From Fen-1362 sp049516395 (GTDB taxonomy: Bacteria > Planctomycetota > Phycisphaerae > Sedimentisphaerales > Anaerobacaceae), in the NCBI GenBank assembly GCA_049516395.1, contig JBEKTD010000002.1, positions 248,001 to 312,000 on the forward strand: a stretch of DNA of 64,000 nucleotides, given 5' to 3'. Shown piece after piece: positions 26,632 through 34,446 of the stretch (position 1 is its first letter; every line of letters begins with the position of its first letter). Both the position numbers and the translations under genes were made by a program. Under the pieces are notes generated by a model. It did no database searches, was not told the DNA's origin, and saw only the letters and a program-made list of their open reading frames with translations.

Positions 26632-26835
26632 GGCATCATGAAAATTCTCTTCGTTAACCCGTGCTGCCAGTTGATACCACAATTCCGCCGTTTCTACCCC
26701 AGAATCGTCTTGTATCACCTCGACATCACGCTTTGGGAGCGGTGGGATTAACCTACGCAAACACATAATTGTGCTTGTGATATCCCTCGCCTCGATAGCC
26801 CTCAGCAATGCTTGTTGCGCAATCACCTTATCCAT
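26581..26835 (-). CDS. small insert-encoded protein, 84 aa
   Basis: Begins MDKVIAQQALLRAIEARDIT and has a strong AAAGGAG ribosome site upstream of its ATG. The product is mostly helical, with LIPPLPKRDVEVI in the middle and a C-terminal ALMCALVIWTRVRAQ helix. I recognise no family. It is divergent from the HTH gene, with a 250-bp AT-rich spacer that should hold both promoters. It could be a regulator, or an antitoxin-like or accessory partner of the large gene; nothing in the sequence decides this. Confidence 0.55.
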   Translation of the reverse strand: MDKVIAQQALLRAIEARDITSTIMCLRRLIPPLPKRDVEVIQDDSGVETAELWYQLAARVNEENFHDALMCALVIWTRVRAQYN

Positions 26836-27083
26836 ATTTCGCTCCTTTCATATGGCTGGCTTTTGCCACATACCATTAGCCTTAGCATGTTTGGGTACGC
26901 CCTGTCAATGGCATATTTGTGCTATTTTGACAATACATATGAAATTGTTGCGGGCGGAAATAGCGAAAATTGTGCAAAACAGACAACATAAAAGTGGAAT
27001 ATCCTATAGGATTGCTATTGCGATTATGTGACAAGACTGTAAAATGTAACTATCTTGCTATTACTTTTATTGAGGGTTTTACC

Positions 27084-28364
27084 ATGAATTCCGAACTTGG
27101 TAATACATTGAGTGAGGTAGTCCGAAATCAATTACAGGCCTTACAGCCGAAACGAACTCAGAAATGGCTCGCATCAGAACTCCGTATGACTGAGGCTGAG
27201 CTTAGCAAGCGGCTTAAAGAACAGAAGCCTATGCGGGAAGATGAAGTTGTACATCTATCTGAAATACTTCGCCTTCCCTTGCCCCGGTTTCTTCTTCTGG
27301 CTTCTATTGCCAGGTGTAACGCTCGTAAGCAGGATTCTGCTGACAAAGATAACCGCCAAGAAATGGAACGTTTTGCTACTGCTGGTAATGCTTATAAGGA
27401 ACTGTTGAAATCGATAAAACCTGTTGCGATGCCTTTATCGTGTCGGTCTCATAATTATATATCTCTCGAAGATTTTCCTAACATGGTAGCTGGACCATGG
27501 ACAGTTATTGTAGGTGATCGTCGCGAGAGTCCAGTCAAGGGTATAGGGGACATAGCTGGTTTATCTGTCGCTTCGTCAGATTTTATGTTCTTACATAAGT
27601 TGCCTCTGCCCTGGGGTACAACTGTTGTACGCAGCGACAAGACTCTACTTATTGCCAAAGAATCTAGTCTGTCAGAATTGATGAGAAATAATTTGCTTAT
27701 TATCGGCAGTCCCGCCGTATCTTTGGGGACACGCGCTATTCTTCGTGACGTAGGCGCCTCGTTTATGTTTAACATTAGTAGTGACGCATATGATCGTGAA
27801 AAAAAAATATATGAGGAAGTTGGCGGTTCTACTCACAGAGATACCCTAGAAAAAATAATTTCAAAAAAAGTAGGTGAACTCAGGTCTCTTATGGCTACTT
27901 TTCGTAAAAACGGATTCGTAGACCCAATAGATTACGATGGAATACGTGGCAGGGCAATCGCAAAAGATGAGGACTATGGCATGATTGCTCTCGCGAGAAA
28001 TCCTTGGTCAGAAAAACATATCGTTTGTATTTGTGCCGGTGTGCACGGTGGCGGCACAGCAGGAGCGTTGCAGCTATTAGCATCTCCAAATAACTTTGTG
28101 AACAGACCATGGGGAGGTGTGTTTAGAGTTAATATGTCTGATCAAGTTTCATGGGAAACACGTTTTGAGCATCTCGCACCGGAGTTCGAAACCCATCCGT
28201 ATGATCCACACAAATATTCTTCGGAGATTTCAAAATTAATTCACCGCGTCGATGTACTCGCAAATAGCAGTAATAAAGATGAGGAAGTAAAAAAATCGGA
28301 ACTTTCGAAAGATATGTTGATTTTAGTACAACAACTTGCTAAATGGCTGACGAATGCCGATTAA
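27084..28364 (+). CDS. HTH protein with uncharacterised C-terminal domain (insert-encoded)
   Basis: 426 aa from ATG at 27084, which has GAGGG seven bases upstream; the frame is open further back but without a ribosome site. Residues 1-75 form an XRE-like helix-turn-helix (RTQKWLASELRMTEAELSKRLKEQ). The rest is one globular region with LLIIGSPAVSLGTRAIL and, later, HIVCICAGVHGGGTAGALQLL, a glycine-rich loop after a hydrophobic strand as in nucleotide- or ligand-binding folds. No named family is claimed. Cargo of an element and a sensor-like layout make a defence or regulatory role plausible but unproven. Confidence 0.6.
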   Translation: MNSELGNTLSEVVRNQLQALQPKRTQKWLASELRMTEAELSKRLKEQKPMREDEVVHLSEILRLPLPRFLLLASIARCNARKQDSADKDNRQEMERFATAGNAYKELLKSIKPVAMPLSCRSHNYISLEDFPNMVAGPWTVIVGDRRESPVKGIGDIAGLSVASSDFMFLHKLPLPWGTTVVRSDKTLLIAKESSLSELMRNNLLIIGSPAVSLGTRAILRDVGASFMFNISSDAYDREKKIYEEVGGSTHRDTLEKIISKKVGELRSLMATFRKNGFVDPIDYDGIRGRAIAKDEDYGMIALARNPWSEKHIVCICAGVHGGGTAGALQLLASPNNFVNRPWGGVFRVNMSDQVSWETRFEHLAPEFETHPYDPHKYSSEISKLIHRVDVLANSSNKDEEVKKSELSKDMLILVQQLAKWLTNAD

Positions 28365-28483
28365 AAAGCGATTTATATCTTTACATATAATGTTGTTTTG
28401 CATTATTATAACGCATTGTATGAGTGTGCACTAAAATACTCATATCGCGAATTGTTTCATATTTCTTATTCAGGAAATATAAA

Positions 28484-28897
28484 GTGTATATTGACAAAAC
28501 AATAGAACTGGGCACACAACTGACGCCGAAATTCGACGCCAATGGCCTTATTCCCGCCATCGCACAGGACGCCAAAACGGGCGAAATCCTGATGGTCGCT
28601 TATATGAACCGTGAGGCCCTCGACTACACCATCAAAACCAGCTGCGGAACCTATTACAGCAGGAGCCGCAAAAAGCTCTGGAAAAAAGGCGAACAATCGG
28701 GCCATATCCAGAAGGTCAGCCAAATCCTCGTTGATTGCGACCAGGATTGCATCATCCTCAAAGTTGCCGTCGATTCAGGCCAGTGTCACACCGGCTACCA
28801 GTCCTGCTTCTACCGCGCTCTGAAAAAAGGAACAGCCGAACAGCTCGAATTCGTCGCCGAAAAGGTCTTCGACCCCGACAAGGTTTACCCGTCGTAG
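28484..28897 (+). CDS. hisI: phosphoribosyl-AMP cyclohydrolase
   Basis: About 137 aa. The third step of histidine synthesis, opening the ring of phosphoribosyl-AMP. Motifs are YYSRSRKKLWKKGEQSGH and the zinc-binding DCDQDCIILKV...GQCHTGYQSCF. It is the HisI domain alone, without a HisE fusion. The preferred start is GTG at 28484 with AGGAAA six bases upstream; both lie in insert-derived sequence, so expression now depends on a promoter supplied by the insert. The stop codon lies inside a 30-bp tandem repeat. Confidence 0.92.
   Translation: MYIDKTIELGTQLTPKFDANGLIPAIAQDAKTGEILMVAYMNREALDYTIKTSCGTYYSRSRKKLWKKGEQSGHIQKVSQILVDCDQDCIILKVAVDSGQCHTGYQSCFYRALKKGTAEQLEFVAEKVFDPDKVYPS
28493..28578 (+). 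repeat. 86-bp direct repeat, right copy (functional hisI 5' end)
   Basis: Right copy of the repeat bounding the insert; it is the part of hisI that is now translated. Confidence 0.9.
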
Positions 28898-28950
28898 TAC
28901 CAACGAAGATGGGTTTACCCGTCGTAGTACCAACGAAGGCGGGTTTATGA
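28882..28950. repeat. 30-bp tandem repeat overlapping the hisI stop
   Basis: Two full 30-bp units (GGTTTACCCGTCGTAGTACC followed by AACGAAGATG or AACGAAGGCG) and the start of a third. The hisI stop TAG lies in the first unit. It is not a CRISPR array: there are no unique spacers. Confidence 0.8.
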
Positions 28951-29239
28951 TAAATAAACCAGGTAAATCATCTCCAACATAGAAGCGAGTCCCCGGCAGG
29001 AATTTCCTATTGCGCGGAAAGAAATGCCGTGCTGAATCACCTGTATCCAGCCGGCTAATACTCATAAACCAGCGTAATACTGCAAAAAAAGCGGTTTTAC
29101 GAAAACCTACCGATTTGGCATAGTATTTGCATCCTTCTTCTTGTTATCCGGGGGCGTTGTACCCACGGAGTGCGTGTTGCAACGCGTAAATTAAGAAAGA
29201 ACGAAGAGAATGACAAGTTAGGCACTGATAAGAAAGGAG
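28951..29239. other. intergenic leader before the EF-hand gene
   Basis: About 290 bp without a gene. It holds a sigma-54-type promoter (29115-29130) and then about 110 bp of untranslated leader with a short hairpin (CGTTG ... CAACG at 29153-29181). Confidence 0.5.
29115..29130 (+). promoter_or_regulatory. sigma-54-type promoter
   Basis: TTGGCATAGTATTTGC has the required GG-N10-GC spacing of -24/-12 promoters. The start codon of the EF-hand gene is about 120 bp downstream. No activator-binding site was identified. Confidence 0.55.
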
Positions 29240-29248
29240 GTGATTGAT

Positions 29249-29734
29249 ATGACAATCAGTGGAATTGGACAGGGCATGTCTATGTCAATGCTTTACGGTA
29301 TGCAGAATACGCAAAAGCCCAGCGCAAGCGATATAGTCAACAATATTTTCCAAAAGCTGGATACTAATGGCGACGGCGTTTTGAGCGCAGATGAAATCAG
29401 CAAAGCCGGAAATCAAGCTCAGAATATTCTTGGCGCCGATGCCAACGGTGACAGGGTTGTAACAAAAGATGAGCTGAGCGCCGAGATTACGAAGAAAATG
29501 GCAAGCCATCGAGCCCATCACATAATGAGCAAGCTCGATACTAACGGCGACGGCTCTTTGAGCACAGATGAAATCAACAACGGCGGAACCGCCGCACAAA
29601 GTATCCTGCCGGCCGATACCAACGGCGATGGTGTTGTTAGTATGACAGAGTTGATTGCCTACCTTACAAACAATTCGGCAGCAAACCTCGCGTCAAGCAG
29701 TGAAACCCCGAGTCAGCTAAATTCACTGGTCTGA
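29249..29734 (+). CDS. EF-hand calcium-binding protein
   Basis: 161 aa with four EF-hand loops: DTNGDGVLSADEI, DANGDRVVTKDEL, DTNGDGSLSTDEI and DTNGDGVVSMTEL, arranged as two pairs. It has no signal peptide, so it may act in the cytoplasm as a calcium buffer or sensor. The ATG at 29249 has a perfect AAAGGAGG eight bases upstream. A sigma-54-type promoter lies upstream and a GC-rich hairpin follows. Similar small EF-hand proteins are common in planctomycetes; the partner is unknown. Confidence 0.82.
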   Translation: MTISGIGQGMSMSMLYGMQNTQKPSASDIVNNIFQKLDTNGDGVLSADEISKAGNQAQNILGADANGDRVVTKDELSAEITKKMASHRAHHIMSKLDTNGDGSLSTDEINNGGTAAQSILPADTNGDGVVSMTELIAYLTNNSAANLASSSETPSQLNSLV

Positions 29735-29760
29735 CACACAGTAAACAGGCATAAGCTGGC

Positions 29761-29786
29761 GGGGGCTTTGGTTGGGGAAAGCCCCC
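29761..29786 (+). terminator. hairpin terminator after the EF-hand gene
   Basis: GGGGGCTTT / AAAGCCCCC, a perfect 9-bp stem with a loop of eight bases, 27 bp after the stop codon. There is no T run, so termination efficiency is uncertain. Confidence 0.55.
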
Positions 29787-29871
29787 GTCAGACCGCTACC
29801 ACGGATATAAATACAAGCTAAATTTGCGTTATCCTTAATCCGGGAAATTCAGTTGCGCCCTTCGACTTCGC

Positions 29872-30465
29872 TCAGGACACAGGAGCTTCTTCGGAGAAGT
29901 TTAACCGGGCGAATTCGCCGTGGTATTTCTTCGCGGCTTCGTCATAAGCATGGGCGGCTTTGATTTCAGAGTCGAAAATTCCAAGCCAAATTCTTTGGCC
30001 CTGAAAATAAATTCTTGCTATCCATCGGGAAGAGCGTTTCTGTAAATAAACACCTCTGAACCGCTAGGTCGTTTTGGTTTTATCTATTCGGGTGTTGCAG
30101 GAGTTCTGAACGTGTGTTGCGATACGAAGATTTTCCCTGCGGTTATCCAATGATAAGCCGTTCCTATGGTCAACTAATAAACCCGGCGGGGGATTCATTA
30201 TTTCTTTGTGCATCGAAACCATTTTTGTCCTGACAGAATCATTTTTGAAGCTCCTGATGGCATAGAATTTTTTTCCACTTCCTTTGAGAAACCATCTGAA
30301 ATTATTCAGACGGTAGTAATCCTGCTGGTCAAGGATTGTCCATTGGCCTTCGCCGAGATAAATCCTGCGAAATGGATAGCCGTATTTGAATCGCCGATAG
30401 GCCGTTACCGGCCACGCACAAATACGGTCGAGCCAATTAGGTATCGTTATGTTAATCGTTGCCAT
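29872..30465 (-). pseudogene. HNH-AP2 endonuclease gene with in-frame amber codon
   Basis: From ATG at 30465 (GGAGG eight bases upstream) the frame encodes an HNH nuclease domain (LLVDHRNGLSLDNRRENLRIATHVQNSCN). A TAG at 30064-30066 follows NTRIDKTKTT. Without any frame change, translation beyond the stop gives RFRGVYLQKRSSRW, GQRIWLGIFDSEIKAAHAYD and AAKKYHGEFARLNF, a complete AP2 DNA-binding domain ending at TGA 29872-29874. The stop stands where related proteins usually have serine (TCG to TAG is one base). Either a recent nonsense mutation or a truncated HNH product; the two-domain layout is that of mobile homing-type endonucleases. Confidence 0.8.
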
Positions 30466-30520
30466 TCTCTTACCCTCCTTTTCAAATGATACTCGATATT
30501 CGATACTTGATACTCGATAT

Positions 30521-30550
30521 AACCCCCGGATAAATCCGAGGGCTAAACAC
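30521..30550 (-). repeat. GTTTAGCCC hairpin repeat family member
   Basis: On the minus strand GTGTTTAGCCCTCGGATTTA then TCCGGGGGTT, a hairpin related to 26417-26445 (GTTTAGCCCCCAGGTCCGCC...) and to 50161-50191. Three members in 64 kb, always intergenic. Confidence 0.5.
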
Positions 30551-30567
30551 CTCAGGAAGAACCACAA

Positions 30568-30875
30568 GGTCCCTCTATCCTATGGCGCGAACTTGCGCGC
30601 TTTTGACGAAAACTAAGGGATTTCCTGATGGGGTCAAAAACGATAAGTCCTTATGAAATAAGGAGTAAAAAAAATTTAGAATTTTCGAATCTAAGGGTTT
30701 TCGACTTGCGCTAAAACGGATAACAACTGTTTTTGTCCAGAATTTAAAACGTTGGCGTAAAAGATGTTACGTTAAAAATGGGAAGAGCAAATGTCCCCTC
30801 TGTTGTCTGTAAGGGCTGATGAATAAGGACTTTAACGCAAAGCGATTAGCGGAAAAAATGGTTCTATTGCTTCTA
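30568..30875. other. intergenic interval before the DUF5131 gene end
   Basis: About 300 bp with no supported gene. A short GCGCGAACTTGCGCGC palindrome lies near 30588-30603; the rest is AT-rich. No RNA family was recognised. Confidence 0.4.
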
Positions 30876-31601
30876 TCATCTAAATGCTAGTGCTTGTGGA
30901 GGCATAGCATCCCACGTGCGTCCGTCAAGTGACCGCCCATTTTTCTTTTTATTTACGCCGCCCCACTGCTTAAAGAAGAAAGCCACATTTTGAGAGCAGC
31001 ATTCACCTCGGATATTTCGTACCCATTCTGGTTCGACTGGTCTTGCACCAATTCCCGACTCGCCACCAACAATAACCCAATCAATACCGTCCAAATTTAA
31101 AGTGCCAAGGTCGCCCAACAACGGTTCTAAAGATAGAAATTTTACATGTGCTGTTGTTTGCCTCAGACAATCTATCCTGTGCTTATAATCAGCTGCCTCA
31201 ACCGTGACACCCATCCAAATATTATTTCTCCATGGGAGAATCTTCGAAAGCGCAGCAAGCCGTTCTGCCCGCTTGGTAAGAATTTGATATTGGTGGTGAG
31301 GCGTTTGATTCATTACATCAAACACATCGAGAATAAAATCAACCGATATCCTCTCATGAAACAGATCGCTCATGGAATTTACGAAAATCATCTGAGGTTT
31401 TTTCCAATTCAGCGGCAAAGAAAGTGTACGAGGATGACAAGTCGGCTTAAAACCATTCCTGTAATTATGTTGCCCCATAGATTGCAGGCGAACGGCCATA
31501 CGTTCCGCATAGCAGTTCTTGCATCCGGCACTTATTTTAGTGCAACCCGTAACAGGATTCCAAGTTGCCTCAGTCCATTCTATTTTAGAATCGATTCCCA
31601 T
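30876..31601 (-). CDS. three-Cys-motif protein, phage Gp37/Gp68 (DUF5131) family
   Basis: 241 aa. The N terminus IEWTEATWNPVTGC and the cysteine cluster TGCTKISAGCKNCYAERM are diagnostic of DUF5131, a radical-SAM-like group often found in phages and islands. The three clustered cysteines could hold an iron-sulfur cluster. The gene directly follows tcmP, its usual partner, with start and stop abutting. The pair's reaction is unknown; a nucleic acid or small-molecule modification is only a guess. Flanking genes (HNH-AP2, repeats) suggest accessory DNA. Confidence 0.85.
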   Translation of the reverse strand: MGIDSKIEWTEATWNPVTGCTKISAGCKNCYAERMAVRLQSMGQHNYRNGFKPTCHPRTLSLPLNWKKPQMIFVNSMSDLFHERISVDFILDVFDVMNQTPHHQYQILTKRAERLAALSKILPWRNNIWMGVTVEAADYKHRIDCLRQTTAHVKFLSLEPLLGDLGTLNLDGIDWVIVGGESGIGARPVEPEWVRNIRGECCSQNVAFFFKQWGGVNKKKNGRSLDGRTWDAMPPQALAFR

Positions 31602-32480
31602 TCAGATATTCTTCATTAAGTGTTCTGCAATTTTAATAGCAATCGGCGCCCCTTTAGGATTTCCAGCAGCAAAAAACAACTGGAATAACGGGCTTTGACG
31701 GCTATTATACAAAACTTTTGTTTTTTCTGCTACTCCAGTGAATATGGATTTTAGTCTTTCCTTATAGAACTCTGCAATGCGTTGAAAATCACAATCTTTA
31801 AAAACGACCTCTGATTTGCCAAAAATAACATTCAATTTTTTGGTCTTATAAAAACATTCAAACCATTCTTCAGTACCAAAAAACCGATTCAACGGTTCAT
31901 ATAATATTTTTTCGGGATCTCTGGCTAATAATCGGTTGACTGCCATAAGCGGAAAAAGAATCCAGACATCAATGCACTTTGTATTAGCGACCGCCTCAAT
32001 TGTCCGCCATTCAACCTGGGTAGCAAAAGGGTCGAGAAACAAGACCGCCCGATTATTTTTCCAATCTTCTTTCTTGCAATAATTCTGGATGAAATCGTTA
32101 GCATCGCTTTGAACTATTTCAATTTGACTTATTTTTTCAGGATGTTCCTTTTTCAGTTTTTCCAATTCATCAATTTTGTTTTTGTCGCTTTCAATAAAGA
32201 TGTATTTATCAAATGAAGGATTTGCTTCAAGAGCCAGCTTTGCCGACCCCTTAAGAAACTGTTTAGATTCGTCCTGTTCTAACTCTTCGAAGAATCCTTG
32301 ATATTTGTATTGATTTTCTCTTTGCTTACGGTATCCAGTTCCTGCAAACGCGTCTATGTAGACCCTCTTGAAAGGTTGGTTTTTTAGTGCCGTATTATAA
32401 CTCGCGAGGTATTTATTTAGTATTTCAAGCTTTTTTTCGGTCCAGCTACCACCAAAAAGCTGTCCTGTTAAATCTTTCAT
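31602..32480 (-). CDS. tcmP: three-Cys-motif partner protein TcmP
   Basis: 292 aa. The N terminus FGGSWTEKKLEILNKYLASY followed by VYIDAFAGTG is characteristic of TcmP, whose central part resembles a Rossmann methyltransferase fold (IDAFAGTG, FIESDKNK, VLFLDPFATQVEW). TcmP genes neighbour three-Cys-motif genes, as here. Function is not established. The start ATG at 32480 follows an AAAGGTGG ribosome site. Its leader shares ordered blocks with the leader of the PD-(D/E)XK-like gene at 15 kb. Confidence 0.85.
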   Translation of the reverse strand: MKDLTGQLFGGSWTEKKLEILNKYLASYNTALKNQPFKRVYIDAFAGTGYRKQRENQYKYQGFFEELEQDESKQFLKGSAKLALEANPSFDKYIFIESDKNKIDELEKLKKEHPEKISQIEIVQSDANDFIQNYCKKEDWKNNRAVLFLDPFATQVEWRTIEAVANTKCIDVWILFPLMAVNRLLARDPEKILYEPLNRFFGTEEWFECFYKTKKLNVIFGKSEVVFKDCDFQRIAEFYKERLKSIFTGVAEKTKVLYNSRQSPLFQLFFAAGNPKGAPIAIKIAEHLMKNI

Positions 32481-32514
32481 TTGCCACCTTTTATAATTTG
32501 CCGCAAAATCTGGA

Positions 32515-32612
32515 ATCTGGGGATACCATACTTATTTCCCTATAAATTACAAAGACATCTGCCGGACAACAAAGTTGACGGGCAAAGGTGCGTTTCTCTT
32601 CCGGCCTTAAAG
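32515..32612 (-). repeat. shared leader repeat, copy B (upstream of tcmP)
   Basis: Minus-strand blocks AAGGCCGGAAGAGA, GCACCTTTG, TTGTCCGGCAGA and AAGTATGGTATCC, in the same order as copy A. A partly duplicated 20-bp piece (TTTGCCCGTCAACTTTG / TTGTCCGGCAGA) makes B longer than A. Confidence 0.6.
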
Positions 32613-32796
32613 GAGCAGTATAGCGTTAAACTGGAAAGAAAAGCAAGTTTTTTAAGAATCTGCGATTAAAGAAATGGATTCCCGCTTGCATGGGAATGAT
32701 AAACCAAGAAAACCCTGCCACTCGCCAAGGGCTAAGATGGCAGGGCTAATTATTTAAGGAAGAACAAATCCGTGTTAATCTGTGTCCATCCGTGGT

Positions 32797-33669
32797 TTAT
32801 TTCAGCAGCCCGTATTCCTGCAAAGTTTTTCGTAGAAGCGCTTTTTTGCTTTCTTCCATCGGCACCAAAGGCAATCGCATTTCCTCATCCGACAGGTTCA
32901 GCATCGCCATCGCCGCTTTTACCGGTATAGGATTCGACGCCAGCGAAAGCATACCCCTGCTCAGCGCAAAAAGTTTTTTGTGCCATTTAAGGGCGGTTGC
33001 AAAATCGCTTTCTAATATCGCGTCCGTCAGCGCTTTTACATCAGCGGGAGCGATGTTTGATACGACGCTGATTACGCCTTTGCCTCCGACAGCGGCTATA
33101 GGCAGCGTCATCGAGTCATCGCCCGACAAAATCGTCATATTGCATCGCGTCGCAATCTCGCTGACGTGGTCCATCTGGCCCGTTGCGTCTTTTATCCCGA
33201 CGATATTCTCAATCTCCGATAATCGCACAATCGTATCGACGGTCATTCCCGCGCCGCATCGGCCCGGAATATCATACAGAATAATCGGCAAATCCACTTC
33301 TTCGGCGATGGCTTTGAAGTGCTGGTAAAAACCTTCCTGTGTCGGTTTGTTGTAATACGGGTCAACCTGCAAGGTCGCGTCCGCGCCGACTTTTTTCGCA
33401 AATGCCGTTAGTTCGATTGCCTCAGCCGTCGAATTTGAGCCGGCCCCCGCGATTACAGGCACCTGTCCCGCCACGGTTTTGACCACGCGTTCAATGACTT
33501 TTTTGTGCTCATCATGGCTCAGCGTCGGGCATTCGCCCGTTGTTCCAACAGGCACTATCCCGTCTATCCCGCCTTCGATTTGAAACTCAATCAGCTCATC
33601 AAGCGTTTCAAAATCGACCTGTCCGTCCCTGAAAGGCGTTATCAGCGCTGTCATTGCACCTGCGAACAT
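32797..33669 (-). CDS. dapA: 4-hydroxy-tetrahydrodipicolinate synthase
   Basis: 290 aa (beta/alpha)8 aldolase-family enzyme condensing pyruvate with aspartate semialdehyde in lysine/diaminopimelate synthesis. Marks: VPVGTTGECPTLSHDEH, the tyrosine in PIILYDIPGRCGAGM, and the Schiff-base lysine in IVGIKDATGQ. Start ATG at 33669 with AAGGAG upstream. It stands alone, bounded by intergenic repeat sequence on both sides. Confidence 0.95.
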   Translation of the reverse strand: MFAGAMTALITPFRDGQVDFETLDELIEFQIEGGIDGIVPVGTTGECPTLSHDEHKKVIERVVKTVAGQVPVIAGAGSNSTAEAIELTAFAKKVGADATLQVDPYYNKPTQEGFYQHFKAIAEEVDLPIILYDIPGRCGAGMTVDTIVRLSEIENIVGIKDATGQMDHVSEIATRCNMTILSGDDSMTLPIAAVGGKGVISVVSNIAPADVKALTDAILESDFATALKWHKKLFALSRGMLSLASNPIPVKAAMAMLNLSDEEMRLPLVPMEESKKALLRKTLQEYGLLK

Positions 33670-34446
33670 TTTTTTCTCCTTTTAAACCACGAAGGCCCGA
33701 AGGCACTAAGTTTAAATGGTTTTTTAATTAAACAACTCAAAACTCAACACTAAACACGGAGTGAAGCGACGAAACCGCTTCGGAAACTTAAAACTTTTCT
33801 TCGTGACTTAGCGTCTTTGTGGCGAGTATTTAATACCTTTTACCCTTTTCCTCTGCTTTAATCAAGCGTATTTCAATTCCCCGCCACAAAGGGCCGAACC
33901 AAAAGTTTCGTTCCGCCTTACGCAATCGCTATTTTCCCAAAAGCTCTTACTCTCTATGTAGCCACCCTTTTTAAGGAAAATTGGAGTTATCTATTAACAA
34001 TCCGGCCATGTGGATAACTTGTTGATAGTTTTCACCCTATATTCGAGTAGGAAAAACAGCCATAGCATTATTTGTTACCAAAATAACAAAATATCGAGGC
34101 GAGCGGTTATGAGGCAAATGCTAACTATAGCATGAATAAGGAGTTACGATTTAACAGAGGGGGGTCATAATGGGCAAGCCGAGTCCAGATATTTAATCTG
34201 GGTAAAATATTGATTGTTAGAAATCTCAAACTGCTTTAACAAATCGTTAAAACTAAAGTGGATAACTCCCCGTTTCACAATTACTGCTGGCTCCGGCACT
34301 TCCGTTTACAAGAGCGGCAAATCGTGGGTACATCGGCAGTTACGAAATTATAATTGATTGAAATCAACTCACCGCCGAGCACGCTGAGACCGCTGAGTTT
34401 TTTATCTTGTTTTCTCTGCGAACTTTGCGGCCTCCGCGGTAAAAGT
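33670..34446. other. 777-bp non-coding interval with repeats and DnaA-box-like sites
   Basis: No gene is supported. The ends hold dispersed intergenic repeats (CCACGAAGGCCCGAAGGCAC near 33685 and its inverted relative near 33800; GCGAACTTTGCGGCCTCCGC near 34420). The AT-rich centre has TGTGGATAA at about 34010, a perfect DnaA box on the minus strand, and AGTGGATAA at about 34257, one mismatch. Too few boxes and no dnaA/dnaN nearby to call an origin. Confidence 0.4.

Larger units (their letters stand above)
26562..28492. mobile_element. AT-rich 1.93-kb insert within hisI, flanked by 86-bp direct repeats
   Basis: The sequence between the two hisI 5' copies is clearly more AT-rich than its surroundings. 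It carries two genes in divergent orientation plus, at its right end, a fresh ribosome site and start codon that re-create a complete hisI. This is the architecture of elements that integrate in the 5' end of an essential gene and bring a replacement end. No integrase, transposase or terminal inverted repeat is seen, so the mechanism (site-specific recombinase in trans, or homologous duplication) is open. Confidence 0.7.

Noticed and set aside
28882..28950. Possible CRISPR repeat
   Set aside because: Units are directly tandem without unique spacers and there are no cas genes.
33670..34446. Chromosomal replication origin
   Set aside because: Only two DnaA-like boxes, one imperfect, and no dnaA, dnaN, gidA or similar neighbour.
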